64,000 nucleotides of DNA from Dipteris shenzhenensis (Eukaryota > Polypodiophyta > Polypodiopsida > Gleicheniales). The notes beneath the pieces are model-generated. The model was not told the origin of the DNA. It saw only the letters and a list, made by a program, of their open reading frames with translations, and did no database searches. Of this stretch, positions 35,493 through 48,396 are shown piece after piece. The translations under genes and the position numbers were made by a program. How positions within the stretch are numbered: the first letter of the stretch is position 1; each line of letters starts with the position of its first letter. The stretch lies in the NCBI GenBank assembly GCA_047967505.1, contig CM106539.1, one strand, 5' to 3'.

Positions 35493-37260
35493 ATGATTTC
35501 ACGATCAACCTTGTACAAAATTTGGCGTAGAGATTTTTGCCATGTCAAGACACCATTAAAGCAAAGGATGTTAAAATACAAGACATGTGATGAATTAAAA
35601 AATGCCATTGAACATAGTAAATGTGAGCAGTAGCGAGGAAGATATATTAAATGGCGATCAATCCATTTACATCATGTGCAGGATGCTCGAAAGTTGTATG
35701 CTTCTTGGAGAGGGGAAGCTATTTCACATGTCGATAAGTCCATGTGCATCACCATTGATGGCATGGACTAGAATACAACCACTTTGCCACGATATAGACG
35801 TATCCCACTGGCATTGGAGGGCAAACATGGACTAAAAACACACTTGTGTGGAGTATTAGTACATGGATACCGAACCTTTTGTGATGTATGGATTGATAGT
35901 TTGCATGACCATGATAGTAACCAAGTTGTTACATCAATCATGAAAGCAATAAGAAAGGTCAGAGATGCTCACGAATGTTTGCCTAACACATTGCAAATAC
36001 AAGCTGATAATTGTTGGAGAGAGAACAAGAATAAATATATATTTGCTTTATGCTGGTTGGTTTGAAAATATTTGAAGAAGTGGAAGTTGGCTTTCTTCTT
36101 GTCGGCCATACACATGAATACATAGATCAAATCTTCAGTGTTATCTCTGGTGAGTTGAAGGCAATGGATGTTTTGAAAATGGAGGATATGCTATTTTGAA
36201 TTGGGAAAAAAATTGGAGGTTCTCGCAAGGAAGAATCAGAAGTGGCTATGTTAGAGAGGATGGTAGATTGGAGAGCATTCATAGAGCCACATTTACAAAC
36301 AGGAGATGATGCCCTAATAGGACACACAAATCCACACTACTTTCGGTTTCACATGCATAACAATATTCCAGTGATGCAATGGAAGCACTACTCAGTAGAT
36401 GGAGATCATTTATGGAGTGAGTCATATGCTTTATTACAACGAATAATTCCATTGGAGGAAACTAGATTTGTTCTTGCAAAAAACAAATCACTTGACATAG
36501 ATGAAATGAAAGGCTTGAAAGCCTTCATTAAACATCTTCAAAGTATGATGCAGAAATATCTTGAGCAATCAATTAAGAATTTAGAGACAATTAAATCAAC
36601 TGAAGCACTTATCCAATCTTTAGAAAGACAAGAAAACTTAATGAGCATTGAATACTATGAATCCTTTTGGCCAAAACAAGCTAGGTCACCAAGTTTTCCT
36701 TTGGATATAGATATGTTAGTAGATACGGAGGAATGAGAGGAATGCCTTTTACCTCAAAAATATTGTGGCAGGAAGGGAGACAAATCCTCACCAGAGTTTA
36801 TACCATCTAATGAGATTGAAGAGGGTCTATTTGTTGTAGCTTGGGCATCCGATCCAGGTTCAGAGTTGGATGACCAAGGTGGCCCAATTTGGGCTGCAAA
36901 GGTTGCTAAGATAGAAACGGATGACAAGGGAACTCCTATAACATTTACAGCTTTATGGTATGAACCAAAGCCATTGAAAATCTCTCAAGAAGATATACAA
37001 TAAAACAACTGTATGAGGGATGCTTGCAAAAGAAACATGAATGGGTTCCAAATAATGAGGGATTAACAAAGGTGGAAGTCAGTAGCATTATTCATTGCTG
37101 AAAATCGAGGACACGAAGTTTTAAAAAGAAGCATGGATACAATGTTGAAAAATGTATCACAATCGTTGATCCAAGTCATGTCCATATTAAACATCATTTG
37201 GCAAGACTTGACCCATCAAGCGCAAATACATTACATGAATCTGATGACTCTGAATGAGAT
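35493..37260 (+). pseudogene. Gene C: DUF7869-type transposase-like protein, degenerate
   Basis: From the ATG at 35493 the frame reads ISRSTLYKIWRRDFCHVKTP and, after a TAG at 35631, DARKLYASWRGEAISHVDKS. It reaches ITIDGMD, followed by TAG at 35769 where family members usually have Q, then NTTTLPRYRRIPLALEGKHG. The second conserved block is LQIQADNCWRENKNKYIF near 36000. A one-base loss near 36058 shifts the frame into IFEEVEVGFLLVGHTHEYID, then QIFS. Further stops at 36197 and 36735 precede a last block with GLFVVAWASDP. The order TIDGMD / ADNCWRENKN / VGHTHE..D is the DUF7869 signature as I remember it, a family with RNase-H-like transposase features found in plants, oomycetes and invertebrates. 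Function is inferred, not shown. Confidence 0.7.
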
Positions 37261-37294
37261 TTAGATGCATAAGATAATGTTTTGTATGCTTTTT

Positions 37295-37450
37295 TCGATA
37301 CAAATGGTGTATCTATACACCACCAATAAGATAATTTACTGTATGGTTTGTTTTTCAAAAAAAGGGTGTATCTATACACCACTTATATATTGAATTCAAC
37401 AAACTCTTTTTTTTCAAAAAAATGGTGTATCGATACACCACTTATATGTT
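37295..37450. repeat. Tandem array of about 60 bp with GGTGTATNNATACACC palindromes
   Basis: Three palindromes at 37306-37321, 37365-37380 and 37424-37439, each followed by ACTTATAT or a similar sequence; the last two are followed by TTGAATTCAA. The third (GGTGTATCGATACACC) is a perfect 16-bp palindrome. A fourth decayed unit starts near 37473. The array begins about 40 bp past gene C, and its TACACCACTTATAT orientation is opposite to the ATAAGTGGTGTA words at 23.8-23.95 kb. Confidence 0.85.
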
Positions 37451-37459
37451 GAATTCAAT

Positions 37460-40400
37460 AAACTCTTTTCATATGGTGTCATATTTTCACTTCATAGTGT
37501 TAAAATTGAACTTGAGTTAGGAGACTACTACTATTATTATTATAGTTATTGGATGGGGGCAACATGCACGAGTTTGGGAATTATAGCTTCACCGAGCCAT
37601 TTTTTTAAAATTAGAGGTCACCACTTGACTTTTTAGCATAATAACGCCATATTTGTATATAAGTGACCCATTTAGTGCTCTCAAAAACCCAAATTTTTAG
37701 CTCACTAAGTGAAGTTGAGTGGAGAGGATATGCTCTAAAAAAAAGTCCAAACCAAGAGAGAAAGTCCATAAATTTTGAATAGTGTGTTGAAAGTGTTATT
37801 GCATTATCAAATTTGGAATACATTCCATATAGCAAGAGTTATCTCCTTGATGAGGCAGACTTGACGGTTTCAATGACTTTGTCATGAATAATAGTACACA
37901 GGGTAATATCAAGTACACTTCATGCACTTTTGGAATATTATACTTTTTAATGACGTGTAACATGAAGCTTTTGCTAAGTCTTCACCAAACTGTTGTTGTA
38001 TTAGTATTTATTGCAATGATTGTAGGTAGGCCAGATGCCCTCAAGTTGCTTTTCAGTCTTAATTTTCATTGGATCCACCCTTTAGGATAGAACAACCCAT
38101 GAAAGTATTGCCATGGTGCTGCCATGGTGCTAGCCATATATTGGGCTACACATGAGCTCTAAAATAGGGCTGGAAGGCAATCTATACAAGTCCCTAATAA
38201 AAGAGGGGATATGAGGAACTTCCAGGCCCATCTAAGAGCAGGTGTAAGGGCTTTTATAGGCCCCAAACATAGCCCTAGCAAGCCACCAAGATTGGTAGGC
38301 CAAAATAAACCAGGGGCGGTGCCCCCCCAAAAAAGTTAGGTCAGTCAGTCTATAAGCAAGCCGATTTGGCCACTTAAGGGGTCCCTCATCTTGCTATCTA
38401 AAGGCCCTCATGAGAGGTCATGCTGTAAGTCATAAACTGGTGTAGGTAGTAGAGGACATTGTGTTGTGTAGACAAGCACATAATTTCCAACAACAACTGT
38501 TATCTTGGTATAGAGCACATCTAAGGTGCATACTAATGTAGCCATTACCCAATCCACTATCCCAGGGCTCTTGGCTTGTCTAACGTCAGCCCTATTGCAA
38601 GCTGGAAAGTTGGGCACAAAGGTAGCTAGATGTGTTGGACAAGGTGGCCCATGTGACTATTCTAAATCTAGTCCAAGTAGATAATATCATGCTACTTATG
38701 TGGTAGCATGCTTGTGCCCAAGTGGTAGCTCCATTCCATCCCCCTTGTTCTATCCCAAAAGGGGGCTATGCAAAATAAAACAACTTTAGAATAGGTCTAT
38801 CCAATAGCTAGCAACAACAAACACAATAATCGAATTCCCTGTGGAAGCTCCAGGAGCAGCTCGGGGTAGTTGAGTCAATAACAGACAGGGTCTATAGGTT
38901 GCACAAGATTTTGGAGCATTTTTTGGAGCCATGTATAGGCCACATCCAAGTTGGTTGGCTGTAAGAAATCTATAGACTCGGTCAGTCCAGTATATAAGAA
39001 AGTCAACCAGATATAGAGGGCTACAACCCTATAAAAGGGCCCCCAAATGGGGCATTCCCTATTCCATTGTTCCAAGGTACCTGTGCCTTAGTTTGGGCTG
39101 ACACCACTACAACAAGGGAGGTCTAGAAAAGTAGCAAGAAGTCTTGATCATTGGCTGCCCACGTAGCAGCAAAGGAAGATAAGAACAAGGGGAGACTTGG
39201 GCCTCAGTTTTGGTTCCCACCAGAGTTAATAGAGAGTGCCGTTGTGCCCATATTTTGTATATGATATGCTCCACAATGGATGTGCGTGGGTTCATGCATG
39301 CATGCGTGTGTGCATGCATGTGTGTGGTAGACATTAACAACACCCCTTATATAATGAAAAGTAGACAAATTTGGAGTGAAAAAAGAGAAAAGTTTTAATA
39401 GAAATACTTTGCAATATATATCCACAAAAAAGGAATTGACATCATTAAAGGAATAATAATTTTTTCCAAAAGATATAAAGCGAGTAGTAATGCTTTGAAA
39501 AGTCATTGACTACATCACTTTTATTAAAGAGAGGAGTTTGCCTACCTGCCACCATCCAACAAGAAAAACATGGTGAGAACCAATTAAACTTTAGTTGGGA
39601 AGACAGGTGTCATAAACACCCCTCCCTTGTTATCGAAGTCACAATAAAACTAAACAGTTGACAATTGACTTACAAAGCAAGTTAGAGAAATTATGAGTGA
39701 AAAGTTAGTATGGAGTAATGATATGATCACTAGAAATAAGTGAGAGAGAGAAAGGAATTTAATTAACAGGAGTTTAATAAAATAGGGGTGGTCTGAGGGG
39801 GTTAAGAGGGGAGAAAAATATCTTATTAGAGAATGTAAGAAAAATAGGGGAAAAAGGGGGTCCTCTTCTTAGTTGTGAAAGCCAAAAGAACTCTCTCTTA
39901 GTACAAAAGAATAGGTGAACCCTATATTCTCAAACCAAACTCAACTAACTAAGGTGACATACTAACTGAGTCACTAACTAGAGTACATAAAGATAGTTGT
40001 TATCTAGCTATTATTCATGGGCGGTGTACCAACCGCACCTGCAGCTAATAAGTCGCTGACATAAGTGCACAATGGTCACCCTGGCATATCACGAGTGGAG
40101 CTCGATATCTCAACAACTCCCTCAATGCATCCAATCCTTAAGCCATTTGTGGTTCAAACCCCATGTATGAGGCTCAAAAGTTGGAGTGGTGAGGTTTAAC
40201 TCCCACGAGACATTTAACCGCATCTTGCAGCTGGAACATACAACTTCGTTAGTTGGAACCTATAACTTGGTAGAAGATGGAAAACCAAGATATATCATAA
40301 TTACAATGAGAGTAGTAAAGCTTGCCATCCGTTGTTGATAAAAAGGACCTAGAAATTCAATGGGAATGTCGGACTGAGATCCCAAGCTCCATTTTGTTGA

Positions 40401-41250
40401 TTTTAGCTGCATTTGTTTGTTTAGCAATGGGCGGAAAAACACTAGCAAGAATGCAGTATGAAGGGCAAAAAAGGAGCTGGCTATCAAAAGGAGTTGACAA
40501 AGTAGGCTAAGACGGAAGAAGGGCAACCAGGATAGAAGATGGAGGGACACAACCAAAGCAGGGCTAGAAGGTTGTTGTGACCAGTGCGGAAGAGATGGAG
40601 GCATGCAGGGTTGGAGGCCTGGAGGAATGTAGAGTCGCTATGATTGGTAGTGTACCCACTGCAGTTGGTAGCTATTGATTCAATGCAATGGCAGTAGAGC
40701 GAAAATCCAGATCCCATGGGGACATGAATACGTAATTGCAGCAGTGATCTACCTTGCTGCCAGGTGGATATCTTGGCTGGCGATCCTCCAATTTCGCCTG
40801 TCCATGGGGACGTGCTAATCCAACACATCAGTTATGACAACCAGGTCTCATTACCAACGTTTTCTATATAGGCTTGCAAGTTTCCTTAAGTGTTAACACT
40901 AGTGTTTACAGGTATTTTGTCATGTTGTCCAAGTTATTGGGACTTTAATAGTGACGGGCATTAACTTAGCCTTATATGAGAACGCATGCAGGATTTTCAA
41001 GGGAACCAAGATATCGAGAGATGGATAATGTCTTCTACTTGTCTTGTGACAAAACATCTTCCCTCATAAATATCCTCAACCCCTCGTAAGAACAGTTGAT
41101 GGGGTGATGAGTGATGTCACTTTGAAGGCTGTGATATGAGGGCCTTACAACTTGAGTACCTTGGACCACTGGTGGTTACTAGGAGGGTGGGGCATTGAGC
41201 ATATCTAATGAAGGACCATAGATTTTAAAAGATCCTAAGCAAAGAAAATT
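37460..41250. other. Long stretch without recognised genes
   Basis: About 3.8 kb with no convincing coding region. The open frames (60-114 codons) lack family features. A short alternating TGCATGCATG/GTGTGTGC patch lies at 39291-39325. Confidence 0.4.
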
Positions 41251-41259
41251 AAGGTATCA

Positions 41260-42895
41260 TGGAATGGGGAGAGGTAGAGAGGAACAAGGTAAGGAGTCTT
41301 TTGTTAAATGAGAGGAGTTGATGAAAAAAAGAGAGGGGGAAAGAAAGAGAGGGGCACATGTATTTACAAAGAGGGGGGGAATTTAAAAATAACAAGAAGG
41401 GAAAGAAGTTAGAAAAAAAGGGAGATTTTTTTTAAATAGGAGGAAGGAAAGTTAAGGATGAATAAAAAGAAGGGGGAAAAAACTAGTAACAGGTAGGGGA
41501 GAATTAAGAAGCAACAATCTAGAAAGGGAAAAATGGGGGGGAGGGGGAACATTAGATGTAGAGTTAAATGGAAACACAAAGGGGGAATCTATTATTTAAA
41601 TTAACAAACTTAAAGAAATGAAAAGGGGAAGGGGGGTAGTTAAAAAACTCAAAGAAAAGAAAAGGGGAAGGGGGAGGGGGGGGGGGTAGGGAAACCAAAA
41701 TAAAGGAAGGAAGGAGTATAGGATCTTAGAGTCCATGTGACGGCAGAGCAGTGAGGAGACAGCATGGACCAATAGAGATAGGGGCAGAGCTGTCGCAGGA
41801 TAGCGTAGACTGGCGATAGCGAATTGTAGAGAGGCATAGGTAGAGAGCGAAGAACGAGGTGTGGGAGTCACAGGACAGTGTAGACCAACTGCAGATGGTT
41901 TGCAGAGAGGCATAGGGGGGCAAAATACAAGGAACAGGTGAGGGAGTAACGGGCAGGCAGTGAGTACAAAAGGCAAGGGGGTTGCACATGCAATAGAGTC
42001 TGCGAGGAACGTACAAAGGAGGTGGTGGTAGCATAGAGGCAACAAGGAGGGTAATGAGTGTAGAGGGCTAGAGTGTATAGTGAGAAGTAGGTGAGGGGAG
42101 GGGTTAATATATAGGGGATGGTAGGGTAGTCGGGGAGTCGGGAGAGGTGACGGATTCATGCAACGAGGAATTAGGACCATAGTTTAAGGAGATTAGGTGG
42201 GGCTACATAGCGGGGGAGAGAAAAGGGAAGATAGCGAAATGTTTTTTTGGGGGGGGGATTAGAAACAATTGGAAATTAGAAAAAATAGGAAAATTAGGGA
42301 TATAGGAAATAGGAAATAGGAAAATTAGGAAAGAAGGAGAATAGGGTAATTAGAAATTAGAAAGGATAGGAAAATAAGGAAAATACAAAAAAAAAAGGTA
42401 CAATAGGGGGGGGAAGGATTGGGGGAAATTTAGAAGAACATCGAAAAAAAAGAATTTAGGAAATTAGGGAATTTAGGAAAGTAGAAAAAATAGGAAATAT
42501 AAGGGGGGTTTGGGGGAAATTTAGGGGAATATAAGGAGGAGAAAAAGGGAAAAATAGAAAATAGGAAAAATAGGGAAAATAAGAAAAAAGGTTTAGAAAA
42601 AAAAATGGAATTTAGGGAGATTAGGGAAATGAGAAAAAAGGGTTAAATAGGAAAATTAGGAAAGTGGGGTAAATAGGAAAATAGGAGAATAGGGAGATAA
42701 CAAGGAAAGGGAGGGGGGGATTTTATAGGGAAAAAGTTAATAGGGGTTAGGAAAATTAGGGGAAATTTTAGGGGAAGTAGGGGAAATAGCGAGTGTAATG
42801 AGAGAGAAAGGATAGAGAGTGTAAATGTAAGGAAGGAGGGGGGGGGAGGGAAAAATGTAAAGTAAATGTTAAGGAAGAAATGAATAGGATGTGTG
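41260..42895. repeat. Purine-rich low-complexity region with TAGGAAAAT repeats
   Basis: The plus strand is A/G-rich, with degenerate short repeats of TAGGAAAAT, ATTAGGAAA and GGGGGAAATT (densest at 42260-42680). The minus-strand frame of 194 codons at 41596-42180 is leucine/serine/proline-rich and looks compositional. No gene supported. Confidence 0.75.
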
Positions 42896-42904
42896 TGTGT
42901 GTGT

Positions 42905-43070
42905 GTGTGTGTGAGACAGAGAAAGTCCTTATAGTTTGTGACAGAGAAAGTCCTTATACATTGTGTTAAATAGAGAAAATTCTTACATTTTGTGAGAGAG
43001 AACCTCCGTATAGTTTGTGAGAGAGAAACCCTATACACATTGTGAGAGAGAAACTCCTTCAACTTTGTGT
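42905..43070. repeat. Minisatellite of about 33 bp, GTGAGAGAGAAACTCCTTATA-type
   Basis: After a (GT)n run at 42892-42911, five to six degenerate units with TTTGTGAGAGAGAAA and CTTATA lie in tandem. They end just before the TATAAATA at 43094. Confidence 0.85.
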
Positions 43071-43079
43071 AGGGATGAA

Positions 43080-43560
43080 AACTCAAGAACATGTATAAAT
43101 ATCTCTTAATGCAAAGAATATCCCACTCTTTGGGGCTCAGTGTTCAATTCTCTTGTGCTTGATCTCTTGGAATCCATGCTTCCTTACATTATCAACATGT
43201 TTTAGCATGCTCTCACCTTGCAACTCAAACTCCTCCCTCCTCCTTTCTCCCTCCTTCCTCCTTGCTTCCTGCTACCTTCTCCTACCTTCCTCCTATTTTA
43301 TGCTCTCTTCTCCTTCGCCTCCTACCTTCTCCTCCTCCTCCTCCTCCTCCTCCTCCTCCTCTTACCTCCTCCTTTTCCTTCCTCCTCCTCTAGTTTGTTC
43401 ACTCCTCTCAGCACTTAACCCTATAAATTCGTTAAGGAGAATATCCCTCACTCCTCAATCCTATAACCCTCTCTCAACCTCCATCACGTTTTGTGATTAG
43501 CACCTCTTTCTCACCTAAACATAATCCAAAAATGATTTCCATGCTTTGGCCTATACTTCT
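43080..43560 (+). mobile_element. LTR-like fragment related to 49.9-50.6 kb
   Basis: TATAAATA at 43094 is followed by CCCACTCTTTGG, a CCATGCTTCCTT block, CACCTTGCAACTC and a long TCC-rich stretch with a (CTC)n microsatellite (43328-43362). The same order of words follows the TATAAATA at 49964, which leads to a retroelement primer-binding site at 50716. It is therefore probably a solo or truncated LTR. Confidence 0.5.
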
Positions 43561-43904
43561 TACTAGAATACAACCCAAAGACCTATGCTCCATTTATGAG
43601 CACCTATGCTACAATGAGTGATGACATAGCTACAGATGACTAAAACCCTTACAACTTGGAATTTTGAGAAAAGGTTGGTCAAAATCACAGACCGAGGCAA
43701 CAAAAATAAGATCCTTGTGTGTGTGGAGTAGTGGCAACGTTTTCCTTGTAATATCTTGAGCTTGAAACATTAGTATTAAGACTTGATGGATGCAATTTCC
43801 CTTCTTGGCAGTAGTTTGTTTCGTTTTTTATTCATGGAGAAAGGGCTATGGGGGGTTGTTTCTACTATGCAGAAGAAACCTACTAATAGTGAGGAGAAAA
43901 GCAA

Positions 43905-44560
43905 GCATGGGAGATTAAGAATGAAAAAGCTTTAGGGCTTCTTGGATGTGCCTTAGGTGTAGGTTTTTTCCATCATGATGATATTTCCAAGATGGCTACC
44001 CAAAACTGGGACATCCTTGACACTTTTTTTGGGTGAAAAGTGAAATTTTCCAAAATAATGTTGAAACAAAAGTTGCTCTCTTTACAAATGGGAGAAGGAG
44101 ATTCCTTAGCTACTCACACTAATAGGATGCAAGCAATTATGAAGCATCCTTAAGATTGAAATGCTCATGTAGATAATGATGATGCAAATGTAATTTTACT
44201 TGCTAGACTTCTACCATAGTACTCCAAGATTGTTACCATACATAGGATGAATTCTAATGCACTTGACTGTCATGATGTTGTGTCCATCATTCTGAGTGAA
44301 GAAAGGAAGGTAGAGATTGACATGGTAGGTACAATTGAGCCAGCTTTTAAAGAGAAAAAGCAAGAAGAAACACTTGGCTTGTGACTAACGTGGTAGGGAA
44401 GGGCATATAGAGAAATATTGTTACAAAAGAGAATTCGATGTGAAGAAAAACGATTCCATAAGAAGGAATGCATTGTGGAAGAGGAAGGACAAGGGGATAA
44501 CTTTGCATAGACGGAAGTAATTGACTTGGAGAAGGAAAATGCCTATACTTTTTAGTCACA
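43905..44560 (+). pseudogene. Copia-type gag remnant
   Basis: Plus-strand text with frequent stops reads as a UBN2/copia gag: LKQKLLSLQMGEGDSLATHT near 44062-44120, then NRMQAIMKHP, DNDDANVILLARLLP near 44175-44215, and a charged tail with VSIILSEERKVEI near 44282. No protease or later domain follows. Old remnant. Confidence 0.65.
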
Positions 44561-44639
44561 CATATTTTTAGGTAGTAGTAGTAGGAGTTATGGCATTGGA
44601 ATTTCCTCATTGCCTTTTGTTTGCATTAGTGGAGGAAAA

Positions 44640-45555
44640 TTGGGTTTGCAACCCCTTCTCAATTTAGGGGGGGTTTTTTAGCTTTAGTTAAGTATTTGTG
44701 TGGTAAAACTCCAAGGGGTGGTGAAAGGTACTAAGGATGATGGAACGGTGGAAAAGACTAGTGTCATGTTGCACTACCCCATGCAATCTTCTATGTGGTG
44801 GCTCTCATCTTGGTTGAGAGACACTGACACGGTTAACAAGTACACTCTTCCATGAGAGTCAAAGCTCTAGGAGCTCGTTAGCAAGTAGCAACATCACGAC
44901 ATATTTGATTGGTTCTATTAGCTAGCACATCTTCTCAACCGTTCACAACTCCTTGTGGGTCTCTCGCAAGCTCTTAATAAGCTCAAACTATCTTTGTTTG
45001 GGATTATGTGTGTGAATCTTCTCCACCTATTTTGGAGCTTTGAATATTTTCCTTGTACTTAGCCTTTGTGGCCAGAGTGGTAGGTAATCTTGTGAGCAAG
45101 TGCAACAAACCCTATAGGGACGAACATCCACTGGTGTGTGAGGTGAGAGCTTGGTCGGTGAAAAAGCTTCTCTTATTAAGACATTTTGACTTGTATGGTC
45201 TATCATTCTGATTCTCTCTTCTCTGTTAGATTAGTGATAAGTGCATGCAATTGTATTCAGTTTGCCAACAAATTCAGCCAATGAAGATGCAACCATGGAC
45301 CCTCTAGTAGCATGCCTACTAGATGCACCTTGAAAATAGGTTGGATCCTTGAACCAAAATGCTACCTTGAATGGCAAAGGAGATTTCATCTGCTTTAAGA
45401 TACTAGTCTGCACTAAGTTCCACGTGTAGAATAATGATTTGTGGAATAGATCAAGCCTACTATCCCTTTGAGAATACCTCATGTCAAGGAACCTCAAATA
45501 ATGGACTTCCAAACATGCCATGTCCATAGTCTCTAAGTCCACTTTGGGACCGAAT
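44640..45555. other. Stretch without recognised genes
   Basis: Nothing recognised. It may be trailing sequence of the gag remnant's element, but no LTR or domain was found. Confidence 0.35.
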
Positions 45556-45840
45556 CAATATCCCACACGGAATATTTGAATTTCCAAATGGGATATTTAA
45601 AGTACCGTATAGGAGTTTGGTGATTCCTTATGGAATTTGAAGTCCCACATAGGATTTTTTGGGTCCCTTATTATATTTTTCAAGTCCCACATAGGAATTT
45701 CAAAGTCTCTTATGAGATCTGATCCATGTCCTACAACAGCTTTAACGTTACATAGAGGAGGTCGGGGTCCCTCATGATATTTGAAGTCCCACATAGGAGT
45801 TCTTGGGTCCCTTATGAGATTTGATCCATGTCCATTGCTA
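45556..45840. repeat. Degenerate minisatellite of AAGTCCCACATAGGA units
   Basis: Units of roughly 35-60 bp share AAGTCCCACATAGGANTTT and GGGTCCCTTATGAGATTTGA. A related word, AAGTCCCTTA, occurs again at about 48890-48950 on the other side of the LTR element at 46083-48753. Confidence 0.75.
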
Positions 45841-46082
45841 GTGACTTTTAAACTAGAAAATCTTGTTAATTTAGCTTTTTCATTACACGTGCATTGCAGC
45901 CATGCATCAGACTATTTTCTATCTTTTATTGGTAATCATGAAACAAATTGAAAGAGACATCATTGCCCAATTGCTGACTTTGGCTCTCAACCCCGATTGC
46001 TCGTAAAATGGGGATCCTCCAACAAATGTAACAATGAAACTCAATCCTCAAATGCTAATTTACTAGCCTCTAAGGATACCAA

Positions 46083-46439
46083 TTAAGAGATGGGTGTGAT
46101 AGAAGAGATTCATGATGACACAAAGGAAGAGCAGAAGTGAAGCCAAAAGCATGTGTATTGAAATGAAGGGAGAACCTCCCTTATATAGAGTGGAGAGGAA
46201 GGTGTCCTAGATCATAGGCACCTCCCCTACATCAGTGGCAATAAGCCCCTACATCATAGGAACTCCCAAATCAAAGGCACCTCCCCATGTGGGGGCCTTT
46301 CCATTACATAATCACTTATGTCATGGTCTAGATACCTCATATCACCAGGTGTGCTTCTACTACACACACACACACACACACACATGTGACTCCCATAGAT
46401 GCACCTTAGAGCAAGCCCTTGATCACATTTACCCCAACA
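46083..46439 (-). repeat. 3' LTR of the non-autonomous element
   Basis: 357 bp, near-identical to 48397-48753. Includes a longer (AC)n tract (46361-46384) than its partner. Minus-strand CACTCTATATAAGGGAGG near 46170-46190 is a good TATA-box candidate. Confidence 0.92.
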
Positions 46440-46654
46440 TAACCCCCCTCAAGGGTTTGCCTCATGATATGTCAAGGATATATCTAGTCACATAGTTTCT
46501 CATGCCATCTCATGGTGGTCAAGGATAAATCTATGGCTAGGATCTCATGCTAGCAAAGGTGCCCAAGTTAGCATTGTTTTTTGAGTACTACTCCAAGCAG
46601 AGAACCTCAAAAATTGACCAAGTGATGATAAATAAAGTTCAAAAGACAAAGTGC

Positions 46655-47493
46655 TCAGAAAGCATAGTCTTTATCTTCTAGCACAAATTTTGATTCTTCA
46701 TTTGTTAATGGAGTTCTCTCTTCAACCAGATTTTTCATGTTTTTCTTGTTCTCATTGCAAAACTTCTCTGAATGATTGTTCTTGCCACAATAAGTGCAAG
46801 GATGAATCTTGTAGCAATCTTTTTCAAGATGATTGGTCTTTCCACAATGATTGCATGCCTTGTACTTGCTCTTTGATGAAAACTTTACTGCAAGTTCTTC
46901 TGTATGCACTTTACCGATTCTTGAAGTGTTCTTTCTCTCCTCCTCTTATAAAGCACTGATGATGCCCTCCAGTGTGGGTTGGGGAAGATTCTTTTAAGTA
47001 GTCACAACCTAGTCATAGCCTTGATGCATACTCTTCAAGAGCGCATCCATAGCATCATCCTCAGTAATTGGAGAGTTGATTGAGGCCAATTGTGTCATAA
47101 GACTCCTCAAAGTATTAACATGAGCTGCAACATTTCATCTTAAGTTCAAAGAACTTAATTTCAAATTCAACTTAGAAGTATGAGAGCTAGCACCAAATAA
47201 CACATTTAACTTATGCCATGCCTGAAAAGGGGATTCCAAATCTGAAATATGATGCACATAATCATCTCCCAGACCTAATGCAATTATTGCATAAGCTTTT
47301 TCTATGCTCTAGTTGAAGAAGAGTCACTTGCCTTCCCTTTACCTTTGCTTGTGGTGGATTCACCTTCTTGAGATGATTGATTCCCTGATTTGACCAAGTC
47401 CCACAAATTCTCTTTCATAAGCACAAATTTGATTTTCATTTGCCGAGTGTGAAAACCTTGGCCATTCAACTTGTCTATCTTAAAGGTAGCCAT
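46655..47493 (-). pseudogene. Decayed gag of the non-autonomous element
   Basis: Starts with ATG at 47493 (ATFKIDKLNGQGFHTRQMKI) and runs to a stop at 47302. The middle is out of frame. At 46909-46655 two CCHC zinc knuckles, CNHCGKTNHLEKDC and CTYCGKNNHSEKFC, remain. This is a copia-type nucleocapsid without pol. Another open frame at 47750-47541 (lysine-rich, starting PSSYSSSKASYVKAKKKK) lies upstream and is not recognised. Confidence 0.8.
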
Positions 47494-48396
47494 GAGAGGG
47501 TCTTACCTTATCAGGAAGTGTCTACTCTCTTACAAAATGACTAATCTTGCTGAACAAAGAAATCTCCCTCACCATATAAATGTAGATTGCTAGAGAGAAA
47601 CTCAGAAAAGCCTAGTTGTTTAGCATAAGTATAACCAGTTGGCTTTTTCTTCACAAGTTTTATTATCTTCCTATTGACATATCTAGGTGCTTGTTTCTTC
47701 TTCTTTGCTTTCACATATGAAGCTTTGGAAGATGAATAAGAGCTAGGCATTATTAACCAATAATTGTCAATAAATCATCTGCAAGCTTGCATCAAGCATC
47801 CAACAACCAAAAAATGCCCAAACTTGTAGTGGAAAAAGCAGAGTAACTTGGAGGGCTTGATTCAAGCTCTATGAAGCATAACTGAGAGGGCTTTCAATCT
47901 CCTTTCAATGCACATTTGAAGAACTTGTACCAGATATTGTCACTTAGGAGGATTGCTAAAAAAACATGCAGCATTGCTCATGGCAGTAGCGCCTTCTCCG
48001 ACTGGTCTTCTGCTAAATGCTCAGCAACCAGTGGACCAAATGAGCTCAAATTTCACTAGGAGCAAGCTCTTAGCATTGCCTAACTTGTGCTTGAAGAGTA
48101 GGTTGACATTTGTACTGTAGAGGCATAATTTTGTGATAGATCGGTGCATTATATTCGTGTCGACATGGGTGGCAGACAAAATCACGGGAAATTATTTGAG
48201 CCAGAGATTTGCCCCAGGGGGAGGAAACTTCAATTCAGAGGGTTTGGCAAATGACGCAGTAGAGGGAGAGAACAAAGCTAAGCAAAATTTTTGAAGAAGA
48301 GGGGAAGATGGAGCTTCAAAATGGAGGTGGTGGAGAAGATGATGAGGTGGCACTTTCAAGGTGGATTCTCTAGAACCTAGGGGCTTTGATACCAAA

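Noticed and set aside
39291-39325. TGCATGCATG/GTGTGTGC patch as a regulatory element (Z-DNA or RY motif)
   Set aside because: Short simple-sequence DNA with no gene nearby to regulate.
41596-42180. 194-codon minus-strand frame, leucine/proline/serine-rich
   Set aside because: Lies in purine-rich low-complexity DNA, has no recognisable family and shares its region with other overlapping frames.
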